Origin: an uncultured Sphingomonadales bacterium
GTDB taxonomy: Bacteria > Pseudomonadota > Alphaproteobacteria > Sphingomonadales > Sphingomonadaceae
Reading direction: 5' to 3'
Assembly (NCBI GenBank): GCA_903821605.1
Contig: CAIJLZ010000015.1
Location: 1-63,786, forward strand
DNA length: 63,786 nt
This document shows positions 54,273 through 63,786 of this stretch, in pieces. The translations under genes and the position numbers were made by a program. Each line of letters opens with the position of its first letter. Position 1 is the first letter of the stretch. The notes beneath the pieces are model-generated. The model worked only from the letters and a program-made list of their open reading frames with translations, made no database searches and had not been told where the DNA came from.

Positions 54273-56590
54273 GCGACATCTCCCGTGATCGCCGTGGCGA
54301 GCGGCTGGCAACGCGGCACCAGATCGATGATGTTGGAGGCCAGTTTGCGCGGCGATAGCCCGCTTTTGGGCAAGAGCTGCGCCACCTTGCCGTCGAGCTG
54401 CCCTTGCTCATCAGCGTTGAGGATCTTGGCGGTGACAACCATGACCGGCGGACGGCGGTCTGCCGGCATGGCGGCCACCGCATCGACCAGTGCAAAGCCA
54501 TCGAGATGCGGCAGGCGCAAGTCAGTGAGCAGGAGATTGACATTCTCCTTGCCCAGCACCTCAAGTGCCGCCCGCCCGTCGCCCACCACGCGCGTGGCAA
54601 AGCCAAGCTGAGAAACCCCGCGTTCCAACAAGCGGGCCATGGCCTCGTCATCTTCGACGATCAACACCAGACCATCCTGCCGCCCGGCATAAAGCCCAAG
54701 AATATCGACCAGTTCGCGCCGGTTGATCGGCTTGACCAGATGGTCGCACGCCCCGGACCCCAATGAGCGGCGACGGTCGTCATCAACGCTGACCACAACC
54801 GTCGGGATCGATTGCAGCCGGTCGTCGCCCTCCAGCACATCCAGCACCTGCCAGCCATTCATGCCCGGCAGTCCGATATCGAGTAGGATCAGATCCGGGC
54901 GATGTAGCCGCGCCCGATCAAGCCCTTTTTCACCATCACCCGCGACAACCGCATCATAGCCCGCCTGTTCGACCAGCCGCATCAGCAACTGGACCGAACT
55001 TGGCTCATCCTCCACAATCAACGCCAGCGGTCGACCCGTAGCGCGATCCCGCATCGCAACGGGTTCATCCTCCTCATCGGCCGGTGCATCATCCGGTACC
55101 ACATGATCCGGCCGCCCATCGGCACGGATGCGCAATGTGAAGGTCGCCCCCTCGCACGGCGCGCTCATCACGTCCACCCCACCGCCAAGCATCTCCGCAA
55201 AGCGCCATGTGATCGCCAGCCCCAAGCCCGTCCCCCCATAGCGCCGCGTGGTCGAGGCATCGGCCTGAACAAAGGGTTGGAACAGCCGGTCGAGTTCATC
55301 TGGCGACATGCCGATACCGGTATCGGACACTTCAAACACCAGCATTTGGCCCTCGGTCCGGGCGACGATCACCACATGGCCATTATCGGTGAATTTACAG
55401 GCATTGCTGCCCAGATTGAGCAAACACTGGCGCAGCTTGGTCGAATCCGTATGCGCCACCCCGATGGTCGGATCGATCTGGAGATGCAGGCGATTGCCCT
55501 TCTGCCCCGCCAATGGTTCCAGCATGGCGGAAACTTCTTGCAGCAACTTGTTGACATCAAAAGCATGGATATCGACATCCATTCGCCCGGCCTCGATTTT
55601 GGACAAGTCCAAAATGCCGTTGATCAGGCCCAGCAATTGCCGTGCAGAGCTGTAGATCCACTGCACGTCTTCAAGCGAGCGCTCCATGCCCGCAGTGGCC
55701 AATTCCTCCTGCAACACCTCGGTATAGCCGATGATCGCATTGAGCGGCGTGCGCAGTTCGTGGCTCATATTGGCGAGGAATTGCGACTTGGCGCGATTGG
55801 CTTCCTCCGCCTCGTCACGCGCATGGCGAAGATCCTGCGCCGTCGCCGAGAGTTCGGCATTGCGCGCATTGATCTCATCGAGCATCGCATTGAAACTGTC
55901 GACAATGACGTTGAAATCCGGGTCTTCATCGCGCGGCAGGCTGACCGAAAAATCACCGGAATCGCCGACTTCGACCATCGCCGTCGACAATCGCTCAATC
56001 GGGCGGAGCACCATACGGCCCAGCACAGACGCGACAAACAGTGCGAATATCAGACAGACCGCGAACATCACAAAGGCGCTCAGGGCCGTCTCTTGCAGGA
56101 TCGATCCCAAGGTGCGGAAGCGCACACCAAGGCGCAGTTCGCCCACCCGTTCGCCATCGATCATGATCGGTTGGCGCAACTCGGTCTCGGATGTCACCAG
56201 CCCGCGCCGTGCCGGTGAAAGCGCCACCCAAGCCGGGGCAGCACCACCGGGCAAAGCGGAATCGCGCGCTGGAAACTGGGAGAGCAAATCCCCATGCGCA
56301 TCATAGGCCCTTGCCCAGACGATATCGCTGATCCCGCGCACCGAGGCGAGGCTTTCGCGCGCGGCGGACTGGTCGCCAAACAGGATCGCCGCGCCAAGAT
56401 TGGTCGAGATCACCTCGGAAATTTGCTGGTGGCGCCGCTCCGATGCCTGACGGTCATTGTGATATTGCAGCGCCAACAGGCCAATGCAGGACAAGGCCAG
56501 CGCAAAAGCCACGGTCGCCACCGATAGCAGCTTGAGCTTCAAGCGGAACGGAAAGCCGGTCTGGTGCCTGCGCCACGGAAAACCCATCAT
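54269..56590 (-). CDS. hybrid sensor histidine kinase with YfiN-like CHASE8 sensor
   Basis: 773 residues. Two membrane helices (about 21-42 and 170-192) flank a periplasmic region of about 125 residues whose core ISEVISTNLGAAILFGDQSA and IVWARAYDAHGDLLSQF resembles the CHASE8 domain of the YfiN/TpbB diguanylate cyclase. A HAMP segment precedes the HisKA helix (FLANMSHELRTPLNAIIGY, His277) and the ATPase (GTGLGLAI). Two receiver domains follow (LLDIGLPGMNG and LLTDLRLPHLDG). The gene overlaps the yfiR-like gene and the response regulator by four bases each, so all three are one unit. Confidence 0.9.
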   Translation of the reverse strand: MMGFPWRRHQTGFPFRLKLKLLSVATVAFALALSCIGLLALQYHNDRQASERRHQQISEVISTNLGAAILFGDQSAARESLASVRGISDIVWARAYDAHGDLLSQFPARDSALPGGAAPAWVALSPARRGLVTSETELRQPIMIDGERVGELRLGVRFRTLGSILQETALSAFVMFAVCLIFALFVASVLGRMVLRPIERLSTAMVEVGDSGDFSVSLPRDEDPDFNVIVDSFNAMLDEINARNAELSATAQDLRHARDEAEEANRAKSQFLANMSHELRTPLNAIIGYTEVLQEELATAGMERSLEDVQWIYSSARQLLGLINGILDLSKIEAGRMDVDIHAFDVNKLLQEVSAMLEPLAGQKGNRLHLQIDPTIGVAHTDSTKLRQCLLNLGSNACKFTDNGHVVIVARTEGQMLVFEVSDTGIGMSPDELDRLFQPFVQADASTTRRYGGTGLGLAITWRFAEMLGGGVDVMSAPCEGATFTLRIRADGRPDHVVPDDAPADEEDEPVAMRDRATGRPLALIVEDEPSSVQLLMRLVEQAGYDAVVAGDGEKGLDRARLHRPDLILLDIGLPGMNGWQVLDVLEGDDRLQSIPTVVVSVDDDRRRSLGSGACDHLVKPINRRELVDILGLYAGRQDGLVLIVEDDEAMARLLERGVSQLGFATRVVGDGRAALEVLGKENVNLLLTDLRLPHLDGFALVDAVAAMPADRRPPVMVVTAKILNADEQGQLDGKVAQLLPKSGLSPRKLASNIIDLVPRCQPLATAITGDVA

Positions 56591-57111
56591 AATTGCACCC
56601 TCGCAGCAAGCCGCATCAGTTTCGAACTGATGACGAAGCCAGCCTGACGGGCGGCTTTGGCGTTAATTTCGAACCGGATCTGATTGCCGAAACGGACAAG
56701 CCCGACCGCGCCCCCGGCATTGATGAAGCTGCTGTCATCGCCCACCAACAACAGCCCATATTGGCTGATCCGGGCGATTTCGGCAGCATTGCGCGCCCCA
56801 ACATAGGCAATGTCGCAACCGGGCGCGCCGCTCGCCAATTCGGCCACGCGGACATTGATCGGGCGCTCGCCAATCTGGCGACCATCCAGTTGCTGGAAAT
56901 CGGGTGCCGCCGCGATCGTGCGCTCGACACACAGGCGCAGCGGCCGGTTGGCGTCGCCATTGCCCGGCACGGTTACGAAGCGCAGCACATTGAGCATAAT
57001 CGCCGCCTTGAGCCGACCGACATCGCTGCCTTGCGCGCTCGCGGGGCAGGCCATCGCCACCATGCAGGCAGAAAGCCACGCCGCGATAAGGGGTTTGCGG
57101 ATATCTCGCAT
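56587..57111 (-). CDS. YfiR-like periplasmic protein (DUF4154)
   Basis: 174 residues from the ATG at 57111. A signal peptide ending PASAQ is followed by a YfiR/DUF4154 domain: LKAAIMLNVLRFVTVPGN, LRLCVERT, INVRVAELASGAPGCDIAYVG, GLVRFGNQIRFEINAKAARQAGFVISSKLM. In Pseudomonas, YfiR binds the periplasmic part of YfiN and represses cyclic-di-GMP synthesis. Here the neighbour with the YfiN-type sensor is a histidine kinase, so YfiR probably gates that kinase. Two Cys are visible (C at LCVER and GCDIA). Confidence 0.85.
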   Translation of the reverse strand: MRDIRKPLIAAWLSACMVAMACPASAQGSDVGRLKAAIMLNVLRFVTVPGNGDANRPLRLCVERTIAAAPDFQQLDGRQIGERPINVRVAELASGAPGCDIAYVGARNAAEIARISQYGLLLVGDDSSFINAGGAVGLVRFGNQIRFEINAKAARQAGFVISSKLMRLAARVQL

Positions 57112-57121
57112 CACCACCCCC

Positions 57122-59227
57122 TCAAAACCGCAGCCGGACCTGGCCGGACAAGCTGCGCGGGGCATAGGCATCCGGCCGCAGCAAGTTCGGCATCAGATAT
57201 TCCTGCTGCCGGGCCTGGATCAGATTTTCGCCGATGAGCGAGAGTTCCACCGTTGGCACCGGACGCCATGACAGGCGGAGATCAGCCCCGACCCTATCGC
57301 CCACCGCGCCATTGGCGAGTTCTCCGACATAACGAAGCTGGGCATCAACCGAAATGCGGTCGCCAATATCAATCGCGTTGCGCAGATTTACCTGCACTTT
57401 CGGGGAGAGCGTCTGGTCGACCCACCGCACGCCATAGGCAGGATCCGCTGCACTGGCGTCGGGATCACAATGCAACTGGCTAAGCGCGATATCCACCTTC
57501 CAATAAGGCATCAACCGGCCAGAGATCGCCGCCTCAATGCCATAGGTCCGCAACCTGCCGCCATTCACAACGACGCTGTCCATCCGCAGCGCCATCGGCA
57601 TCCCGCTTCCCGGCATCAGGATCGGCCGCAGCGCGACCGGCACAACGGTCAGGATATGGCTGTAATCATTGAGAAAGGCGCTGACATCCAGCGACCAATT
57701 ACCGCCCGGCTTTGCCCGTAGCCCCATCTCATAAGCGTTGAGCCGTTCCGGCTTCAAATCCGGGCTACCCGATGTCCAACTCTGGACCACCGGCACATCC
57801 GACGCGCCCACCACCGAGCCGGGAAAGACATTGAGCAAGCCGGTGAAATTGCGTTCCAACCGCGAGGGCGTGCGCATCGCGCGAGAATAACCACCCCATA
57901 AGGCCAGCTTCGAAGACAGGCGCGCAAACAGCTTGGCGCTTGGCTGTGCCTCGACGCCAGAAATGCGGTTGTGCTCGATCTTGCTGCCCAAGGTCAGCCG
58001 CAGCCGATCCGGTACCAAGCTGATATCGTCCTGCACATAGCCGCTGAACCAATATTCGGTGGCCGCCGGTGCCGCGAAATACAGACCCGGATTGCCGTCG
58101 ATGCGATCACGCACCACCCGTGCATCAAGCCCAAGGCTAAATTCATGCACCCGGCTCGCCTTCCAGCGCAGGCCAAAACTCATATCCGCAAGGTCGCGTG
58201 CCATCCGGGCTTCCAGATCGCGGCGCGTGCCGTGATCGAAGTTCGCCTGCAACGACCAATCCAGCAGCTCACTCTGCGTGCGCGCCCAGCGGCCAAGCAA
58301 GCGAACACCCTCGAAATGGCCGTCGAAGCGCTTGTCCTCATAGGCCGGTCGCGACAGGTCGGGGCTGACCCGGCGCATCGCGATGCTGGTGCGGCCATGC
58401 GAATAGTCGCTCTGCAAGGTGAAGGCGTTGCGCGCATCCGGCTGAAAATCGACCCGCGTCCCGATCGCACCGGTGATGCTGGGCTTGGCGAGATCATGGC
58501 CCTGCGCATCGGTCGTGCCCTCGTCATTCAACCCGCTGGCATAAAGGCGATAGCTCAGCGCATCGCCATGGCGACCGCCATAAGACAAATTGGCTGTCCG
58601 CTTGCGCGTGCCTGCCCGGAATTCTGCCGTGCCGCCCTGGCTATCGCTGCTATGCTTGGAGATGATGTTGATGATGCCATTAACGGCATTATTGCCCCAT
58701 AAGGTCGCGCCCGTGCCCCGCACCACTTCGATCCGCTCGATATCCGACAACGGGATCAGTTGCTGATCCCACAGCACACCAGAGACGGCCGACACATAGA
58801 CCGTCCGGCCATCGATCATCACCAGCACCGTATTGGAAAGCAGCGAATTGAAACCGCGGATCGACACCGCCGTGGCTGACGACTGGATATCGGCGACCTC
58901 GACGCCCGGCACCATGCGGAGCAAATCGGGGATCGAACTTGCGGTAGAGCGGCTGATATCCTCCTGCGTCATCACGAACACCGCCGCCGCCGAATCATCG
59001 ACCCGTTGGCGCTTCTTCGCGACCGACGTGGATTCGAGCGTCAGCAAGTCCTCAAGTGGCAGTTCAAGCAATCGGTCGCGGTCACCCGGAACCGTCGTGG
59101 CAGCTTTTTCCCCTTCACTCCGGACCAAAAATGGCGCCGGATCGACCACCTCCGCCTGCGCCGACATCGACATAGCCAGCACGATGATCGCGCCTGTACT
59201 GGACAGGAGCTTCCCCACAAACAACAT
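57122..59227 (-). CDS. TonB-dependent outer-membrane receptor
   Basis: 701 residues from the ATG at 59227; a GTG at 59236 is also in frame. The signal peptide ends MSAQA. The N-terminal LPLEDLLTLESTSVAKKRQ and plug (IPDLLRMVPGVEVADIQ, ISIRGF-like VSIRGFNSLLSNTVLVMIDG, RIEVVRGTGATLWGNNAVNGIINI) define a receptor subgroup often encoded beside YfiR-type genes. The beta-barrel ends in SGQVRLRF. No typical siderophore or cobalamin residues can be inferred. The yfiR gene starts 10 bases after its end. Confidence 0.9.
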   Translation of the reverse strand: MLFVGKLLSSTGAIIVLAMSMSAQAEVVDPAPFLVRSEGEKAATTVPGDRDRLLELPLEDLLTLESTSVAKKRQRVDDSAAAVFVMTQEDISRSTASSIPDLLRMVPGVEVADIQSSATAVSIRGFNSLLSNTVLVMIDGRTVYVSAVSGVLWDQQLIPLSDIERIEVVRGTGATLWGNNAVNGIINIISKHSSDSQGGTAEFRAGTRKRTANLSYGGRHGDALSYRLYASGLNDEGTTDAQGHDLAKPSITGAIGTRVDFQPDARNAFTLQSDYSHGRTSIAMRRVSPDLSRPAYEDKRFDGHFEGVRLLGRWARTQSELLDWSLQANFDHGTRRDLEARMARDLADMSFGLRWKASRVHEFSLGLDARVVRDRIDGNPGLYFAAPAATEYWFSGYVQDDISLVPDRLRLTLGSKIEHNRISGVEAQPSAKLFARLSSKLALWGGYSRAMRTPSRLERNFTGLLNVFPGSVVGASDVPVVQSWTSGSPDLKPERLNAYEMGLRAKPGGNWSLDVSAFLNDYSHILTVVPVALRPILMPGSGMPMALRMDSVVVNGGRLRTYGIEAAISGRLMPYWKVDIALSQLHCDPDASAADPAYGVRWVDQTLSPKVQVNLRNAIDIGDRISVDAQLRYVGELANGAVGDRVGADLRLSWRPVPTVELSLIGENLIQARQQEYLMPNLLRPDAYAPRSLSGQVRLRF

Positions 59228-59261
59228 ACGCAACACCCACTAAACACTCACCAGCCGAAAT

Positions 59262-61028
59262 TTAGGCAAGCTTTGCAAATATATGGTTAACTTCAATTTT
59301 TTCTCGATCACCCGCCATTAACGCGCGCAGCGTCGGTTCATCAAGCGGGCGTGACAGCAAAAATCCCTGCACCGTTGTGCATCCCATGACAGCAAGCAGA
59401 TCGAGTTGTTCCTGTTGCTCCACCCCTTCCGCCACGGATTCGAACCCAAGGCCGCGCGCCATGCCGATCATCGTCTGCACCAAGGTTCGGGCTTCGGGCT
59501 GGCTCGCCAGATTGTCGAGCAGCGAGCGATCCAGTTTTAACCGGCTGATCGGCAGTCGCGTCAGGCTGGACAAGTTGGAATAGCCGGTCCCAAAATCATC
59601 CATCGCCACCGAAACGCCCAGCGCCCGGATCCGGGTCAGCCGATCAGCCGCCAGTTCGATATCCTGCTTCGCCACGGCCTCGGTAATCTCCAACTCCAAC
59701 AACTCGGGCGGTGTATTCCAGCGCGCAAGCGACGCCTTGACCAAGGCGATGAATTCCATCTGCCGCAATTGGCTTGGCGACACATTGACCGAAACACGCA
59801 GCCGCATGCCTGCGGCCGCCCAGCTTGCAATCCGCTGCGTGGCCTCTACCAACACCCATTCGCCGATATCGTTGATCAGGTTCATCTTCTCGGCCATCGG
59901 GATGAACTCGCCCGGCATCATCAACCCGTGCCGGGGATGGTGCCAACGCAGCAAGGCCTCTGCCGATGTCACCTCCAAGGTGCGGCAGTTGAACAACGGC
60001 TGGAAGTGCAGTTCGAACTGCCCCTCGGCAAGCGCGCGGCGCAATTCCTGCTCGATATTCGCCTGCCGGAGCGCCGTCTCATCAAGTGAGGGACTATAGC
60101 AGGCCACCCGCCCCCGGCCCTGTTGCTTGGCGTGATACATGGCGGTATCCGCCGCGCGCAGCAATTCATCATAGCCACCGCCATCCCGTGGACACATGGC
60201 GATGCCGATGCTCGCCCCGACCGAGATCGTGCGCGCTCCCAGTTCAAATGGTTCGGCCAGCACCCGCAACACCCGCGCGGCCACCCGGCGCGCCACCGCC
60301 TCTGACCCGATATTGGCAAGGAACACGGTAAACTCGTCACCGCCCAGCCGCGAAAGATACGCCCCCCGCGCATCCGGCCCGTCGGGACGGCCAATGCCAT
60401 CGCCAACCCGCGTCGCGAGCTTGAGCCGATCGGAGGTCATTTGCAGGATCTGGTCGCCGACACTGTGGCCCAGCGTGTCGTTGACCACCTTGAACCCATC
60501 GATATCGATGAACAGCAATGCCCCGATGATCTGGTCGGCAGCGGCCGCGTGACGATCAGCCTCGCCCCCGCCATTGCCGTTTGTATTGGCCAGTGACTGC
60601 AACTGACGTTCGACCAATTGCTGGAAATGCTTGCGATTGGGCAGGCCGGTCAACGGATCGCGCAAGGCCACCTGATGCAGCCCCTCGACGGTCTCGCGCA
60701 CCTGTATGGAGAGCGCGTTGACCGCCTCTTGCAATGGCGCGACCTCGGGTGTTTCGGCACCAGTGGGCGCAGTGGTGGTAAACTGGCCGCGTGCAATCGC
60801 ATCAATGCTGCGCCCCAAATCACCGATCTCGGCGGCGATGCGGTTCGCCTGTCGCGCGGCGCGCATCAGGGCCAGCACATGCGCCAGCGCGAGAAAGGCC
60901 AACGTCAGAAGAAAGGCTGGCGGCTGCGGGATGGCCGCCGCATATCCCAGGGCACCGGCCACAATCGCGGCGAGCAGAACAAGCCGCTCCATCACCCTGT
61001 ATTTACTCAACTGCCTGTGACGCCACAT
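59262..61028 (-). CDS. GGDEF/EAL cyclic-di-GMP enzyme
   Basis: 588 residues. Two closely spaced N-terminal membrane helices (about 15-55) lack a periplasmic domain. A HAMP-like linker is followed by the GGDEF domain (GGDEF at 229-233, no RxxD inhibitory site) and an EAL domain with its motifs (EALLRWHHP, ELEITEAV, DDFGTGYS, KLDRSLL, EGVEQQ, QGFLLSRP). Both active sites look intact, so it could make or degrade cyclic-di-GMP. It is 34 bases upstream of the TonB-dependent receptor gene and may be in the same transcript. Confidence 0.92.
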   Translation of the reverse strand: MWRHRQLSKYRVMERLVLLAAIVAGALGYAAAIPQPPAFLLTLAFLALAHVLALMRAARQANRIAAEIGDLGRSIDAIARGQFTTTAPTGAETPEVAPLQEAVNALSIQVRETVEGLHQVALRDPLTGLPNRKHFQQLVERQLQSLANTNGNGGGEADRHAAAADQIIGALLFIDIDGFKVVNDTLGHSVGDQILQMTSDRLKLATRVGDGIGRPDGPDARGAYLSRLGGDEFTVFLANIGSEAVARRVAARVLRVLAEPFELGARTISVGASIGIAMCPRDGGGYDELLRAADTAMYHAKQQGRGRVACYSPSLDETALRQANIEQELRRALAEGQFELHFQPLFNCRTLEVTSAEALLRWHHPRHGLMMPGEFIPMAEKMNLINDIGEWVLVEATQRIASWAAAGMRLRVSVNVSPSQLRQMEFIALVKASLARWNTPPELLELEITEAVAKQDIELAADRLTRIRALGVSVAMDDFGTGYSNLSSLTRLPISRLKLDRSLLDNLASQPEARTLVQTMIGMARGLGFESVAEGVEQQEQLDLLAVMGCTTVQGFLLSRPLDEPTLRALMAGDREKIEVNHIFAKLA

Positions 61029-61221
61029 GTTACGCTACCACCCACTAATGCAACGTGATGCTAACCTGTCCCATTTAAGGCGTAGTTAAAATCCCCGCCC
61101 CATTTGCGGTGGCGCGCCATTGCATCTGGTCGCGGTCGATATCAGCCGCGATGCTCCTCGGCAGACAAAAATGCGTCCGCCCTTTGCCCTGCGCCGGTTT
61201 TGGGGGTGTTGACGATCAAAA

Positions 61222-63648
61222 ATGGCAGCTCGTTCGCGCCAACACTCGACACCCATGATGGCCTACCGCTCATTATCCGGGCTGGCATGGCGTATGCTGT
61301 TTCTGACAGCGGCGCTTGAGCCCCTTGTCATGCCGCAATTGGCGGCAGCAGCCCTGCCCCGCCACCATCTCGCCCTGCCCGCGGGCACGCTTGAAGAGGC
61401 GTTACTAGGGCTCGCCCGGCAGACCGGGATTTCGCTTGGTCTACCAAACGACATGCCATTGAGGCGGGTGGCCGCGTTGCAGGGCGACCTGCCGCTGGTC
61501 GAGGCCTTTGACCGGCTGCTCGCAGGTTCAGGACTGGTCGCCGTGCCGGTGGAGGCCTCCGCATGGCGGATCGAACGCCCCTCCACTGGCGCGCCACGTC
61601 CATCGCCGAAATCGCCTGCGTCCCGGCTGGTCACGATAGAGCCGCTGCCCGGCCCGCTGCCTGAAATTGTCGTGACCGCTGCCAAACGGTCAGAGCCGCT
61701 CGCCTCCACGCCGATCGATCATGCGGTGATCTCCGCCGATATGCTCGAACGCCAGACTGGCCTTGCCGGATCGGCGATGGTCACGGATTATGACAACAGC
61801 CTTGCGTTCAGCAACATCGGGCCGGGGCGCAACCGCCCGTTCCTGCGCGGCGTCGGTGACAGCCCGTTCAACGGCCAGACCCAGTCGACAGTCGCGGTGA
61901 TGCTCGACGATGCCCGCATCACCTTCAACGCCCCTGATCCCGATCTGCGACTGGTCGACATCGAACGGGTCGAACTGCTCAAGGGGCCACAGGGACCGCT
62001 TATGGCACCGGCGCATTGGGCGGGGTCTATCGGCTTGTCCCTGCCCGTCCGGACATGTCGCAATTGTCGGCCCGCCTCGGCAGTTCTGCCGAGGCCCTCG
62101 CCAATAGCGGCATCGGGGGCAGCGGATCGGCGATGATCAACCTGCCGCTTGTCTCGGACCGGCTGGCCGTTCGCGCGGTGCTCTATAGCGCGCAGGAACC
62201 GGGCTGGATTGATAATGACCGCCCCGGCGGCAAGAACAGCAACCATATCGATGTGGCCGGCGGACGTCTGGCGCTGGGTGCCGGGTGGCGATTGGACCGT
62301 CGAGCTTTCGGGTACAGCCCAAGCCCTGCGGGTGGCGGACAGCCAATATGTCCTGACATCTGGAGCGCGTTCCCGCGCCGGGATCATGCGCGAACCGCAT
62401 GACAATGATTTTGCCAATGTCCGAATGTCGATCAACGGCCGCCTTGGCGATGCGCAATTCATCTCGGCAACAAGCTGGACAACGCACGAAGTCGACAGCC
62501 GACTTGACGCCACAGCATCCAGCGCATTGTTCGGGTTGGCGGGACCGGCATTGTTCCGCGACAAGCGCAAATACCGGCTGTTCAATCAGGAATTCCGCCT
62601 GTCCGGCGATGATGGCCGCTGGCACTGGATGACAGGACTTTCGCTGCTGCAATCCCCGTCTGCGCTAAATGCGCGACTGCAATCGAGCGATGCGCCGGAC
62701 ATGCTGATCGGCACGCTTGATCAGGAAGCACGCGAATGGGCGCTGTTCGGCGATATTGGCTATGATCTTGGTCCTCGCTGGACACTGGAAACAGGTGCCC
62801 GCCTCTTTGCGACCATGATCCGCGACGAAAAGGTCTCGCTTGATGACCCGCGCCAGCTCAAATCGACGCGGCGCGGCATTTCGCCGAGCGCCTCGCTGGT
62901 GTTCAAGCCCAGCCCACGCCAATATTATTATGTCCGCTTTGCGAGCGCCTTCCGCCCACGCGGGCTCAGCCCCTTCGCACCGGTGCCGCAAGCGCAATAT
63001 GCATCGGACGAGTTGAACGCGTTGGAACTAGGGGGACGCTGGCACCGGGCCGACCGGCGGCTAGAGGGACAGGCGGTGCTCTACACCAGCAAATGGACCG
63101 ACATCCAGTCGGACTATCTTCTGCCCAATGGACTTGTCGCCACGCGCAACAGCGGCAAGGGGCAGATTTACGGCATCAGCCTGTCTGGCAAATGGGCATT
63201 CGCGCCGGACTGGCAACTCGCCAGCAGCGCCGAATGGCAGCATGCCCAGCTGGAAAAGCCGATTGGCGACACAGCGGCCATCCAAGACCGGCAATTGCCG
63301 GTGGTACCGGGCTATAAGGCCAGTGTGACGCTGAGCCGCCACTTCCCGCTTGGCCCATGGCAGGCCGAGACGGCGGCACATCTGATGCTGATGGGGCCGA
63401 CGCATCTCAGCCTGGATCCGGCGATCGACCGTCGGGTCGGGCCATATGAGGGGCTTGACCTCTCGCTATCGGCGCGGCGCGGCCAATGGCGCATCAACCT
63501 GTCGGTGCAGAACCTGTTCGACAGCCGCGCCGACAGCTTTGCCTATGGCAACCCGTTCTCCTTCGCAGCGACCAGCCAGCATGTCTCGCTGCGCCCGCGC
63601 GCCATCGGTATCGGCCTCGGCTGGAATTTCGCGGCGGATCGGGATTGA
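61222..63648 (+). pseudogene. TonB-dependent receptor with STN domain, two frameshifts
   Basis: An N-terminal signal peptide, STN domain (HHLALPAGTLEEALLGLARQTG) and TonB box region (PEIVVTAAKRSE) are followed by the plug. At 61999-62001 the frame breaks: the conserved run GPQGPLYGTGALGG is encoded across a one-base deletion, and the text continues in the second frame to about 62285. There an extra base moves coding into the third frame (GDWTVELSGTAQALRVADS), which runs to the stop at 63648 and completes the barrel. The two shifts cancel. Either the gene is a recent pseudogene or the assembly has two errors. Start at 61222 is uncertain. Confidence 0.8.
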
Positions 63649-63687
63649 CCGGAACCTCGCAGAGAAGCTGGTGCGTTATGGGTTGGA

Positions 63688-63786
63688 TCAATGCGGTAGG
63701 AGGTGCGCTTTCATGGTGTGATAAGCGTCTGCCTGGATGCGATAGCCGAGCGACGAGACATTTTCGATGAACTTCGGATGTCCAGC
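63688..63786 (-). CDS. C-terminal end of an unidentified protein
   Basis: The last 99 bases are open on the minus strand and end at TGA (63688-63690), encoding 32 residues (HPKFIENVSSLGYRIQADAY, then HTMKAHLLPH). They read like a genuine protein end. The gene begins outside the window. Family not recognised. It converges with the broken receptor gene. Confidence 0.45.
   Translation of the reverse strand, partial: AGHPKFIENVSSLGYRIQADAYHTMKAHLLPH

Noticed and set aside
55103-56218. 371-codon plus-strand open frame
   Set aside because: Antisense to the hybrid kinase, whose motifs are unambiguous.
59262-61028. The GGDEF/EAL protein as the direct YfiN partner of YfiR
   Set aside because: Its two membrane helices are joined by only a few residues, so it lacks the periplasmic domain that YfiR binds; the hybrid kinase has one instead.

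Overview
The window looks like a chromosomal segment of a sphingomonad-type alphaproteobacterium (order Sphingomonadales). This rests on GC-rich DNA and on the gene families present: a CYP101-type P450, a LOV-HTH protein of the EL222 type, a cold-shock gene followed by a DUF6481 gene, a DUF4169/DUF1289 pair and many TonB-dependent receptors. Genus and species cannot be fixed from the sequence alone. No rRNA gene, intact tRNA gene or CRISPR array was seen.

Layout. 1-6361: edge of a defence island on the minus strand, with a WYL regulator, BrxF, BrxC and a PglX-type methyltransferase resembling BREX type 3. The methyltransferase gene is cut short at the left by what looks like the end of an insertion sequence. 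6392-7073: island boundary with tRNA-like remnants and an AT-rich promoter zone. 7074-8396: a small secreted protein and an enoyl-CoA hydratase. 8587-14024: a copper locus with copC divergent from a cnrYXH-like regulatory trio, copA, copB and a second copB-like gene. 14035-18250: catabolic genes (M20 amidohydrolase, tartrate dehydrogenase, succinate-semialdehyde dehydrogenase). 18549-28032: mixed housekeeping and accessory genes, including cold shock, nitroreductase, PhoX phosphatase with a candidate PHO box, P450, LapG-type protease, folE and a LOV-HTH photoreceptor. 28124-41014: a complete Tad (Flp) pilus operon on the minus strand. 41733-44032: two membrane proteins. 44090-49839: a soluble NAD-dependent formate dehydrogenase operon, divergent from pta and ackA (49938-52051). 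52060-53398: small hypothetical genes.

53484-61028: a minus-strand signalling cluster holding a GGDEF/EAL protein, a TonB-dependent receptor, a YfiR-like periplasmic protein, a hybrid histidine kinase whose periplasmic part resembles that of YfiN, and a response regulator. This is the most interesting candidate for a little-described system: outer-membrane ligand sensing wired through a YfiR/CHASE8 pair into phosphorelay rather than directly into cyclic-di-GMP synthesis. 61222-63648: a second TonB-dependent receptor broken by two compensating frameshifts. 63688-63786: the end of a further minus-strand gene.

Most operons are tightly packed with ATGA or GTGA start-stop overlaps (Tad, fds, copAB, brxR-brxF, kinase-regulator), so co-translation within each block is likely.
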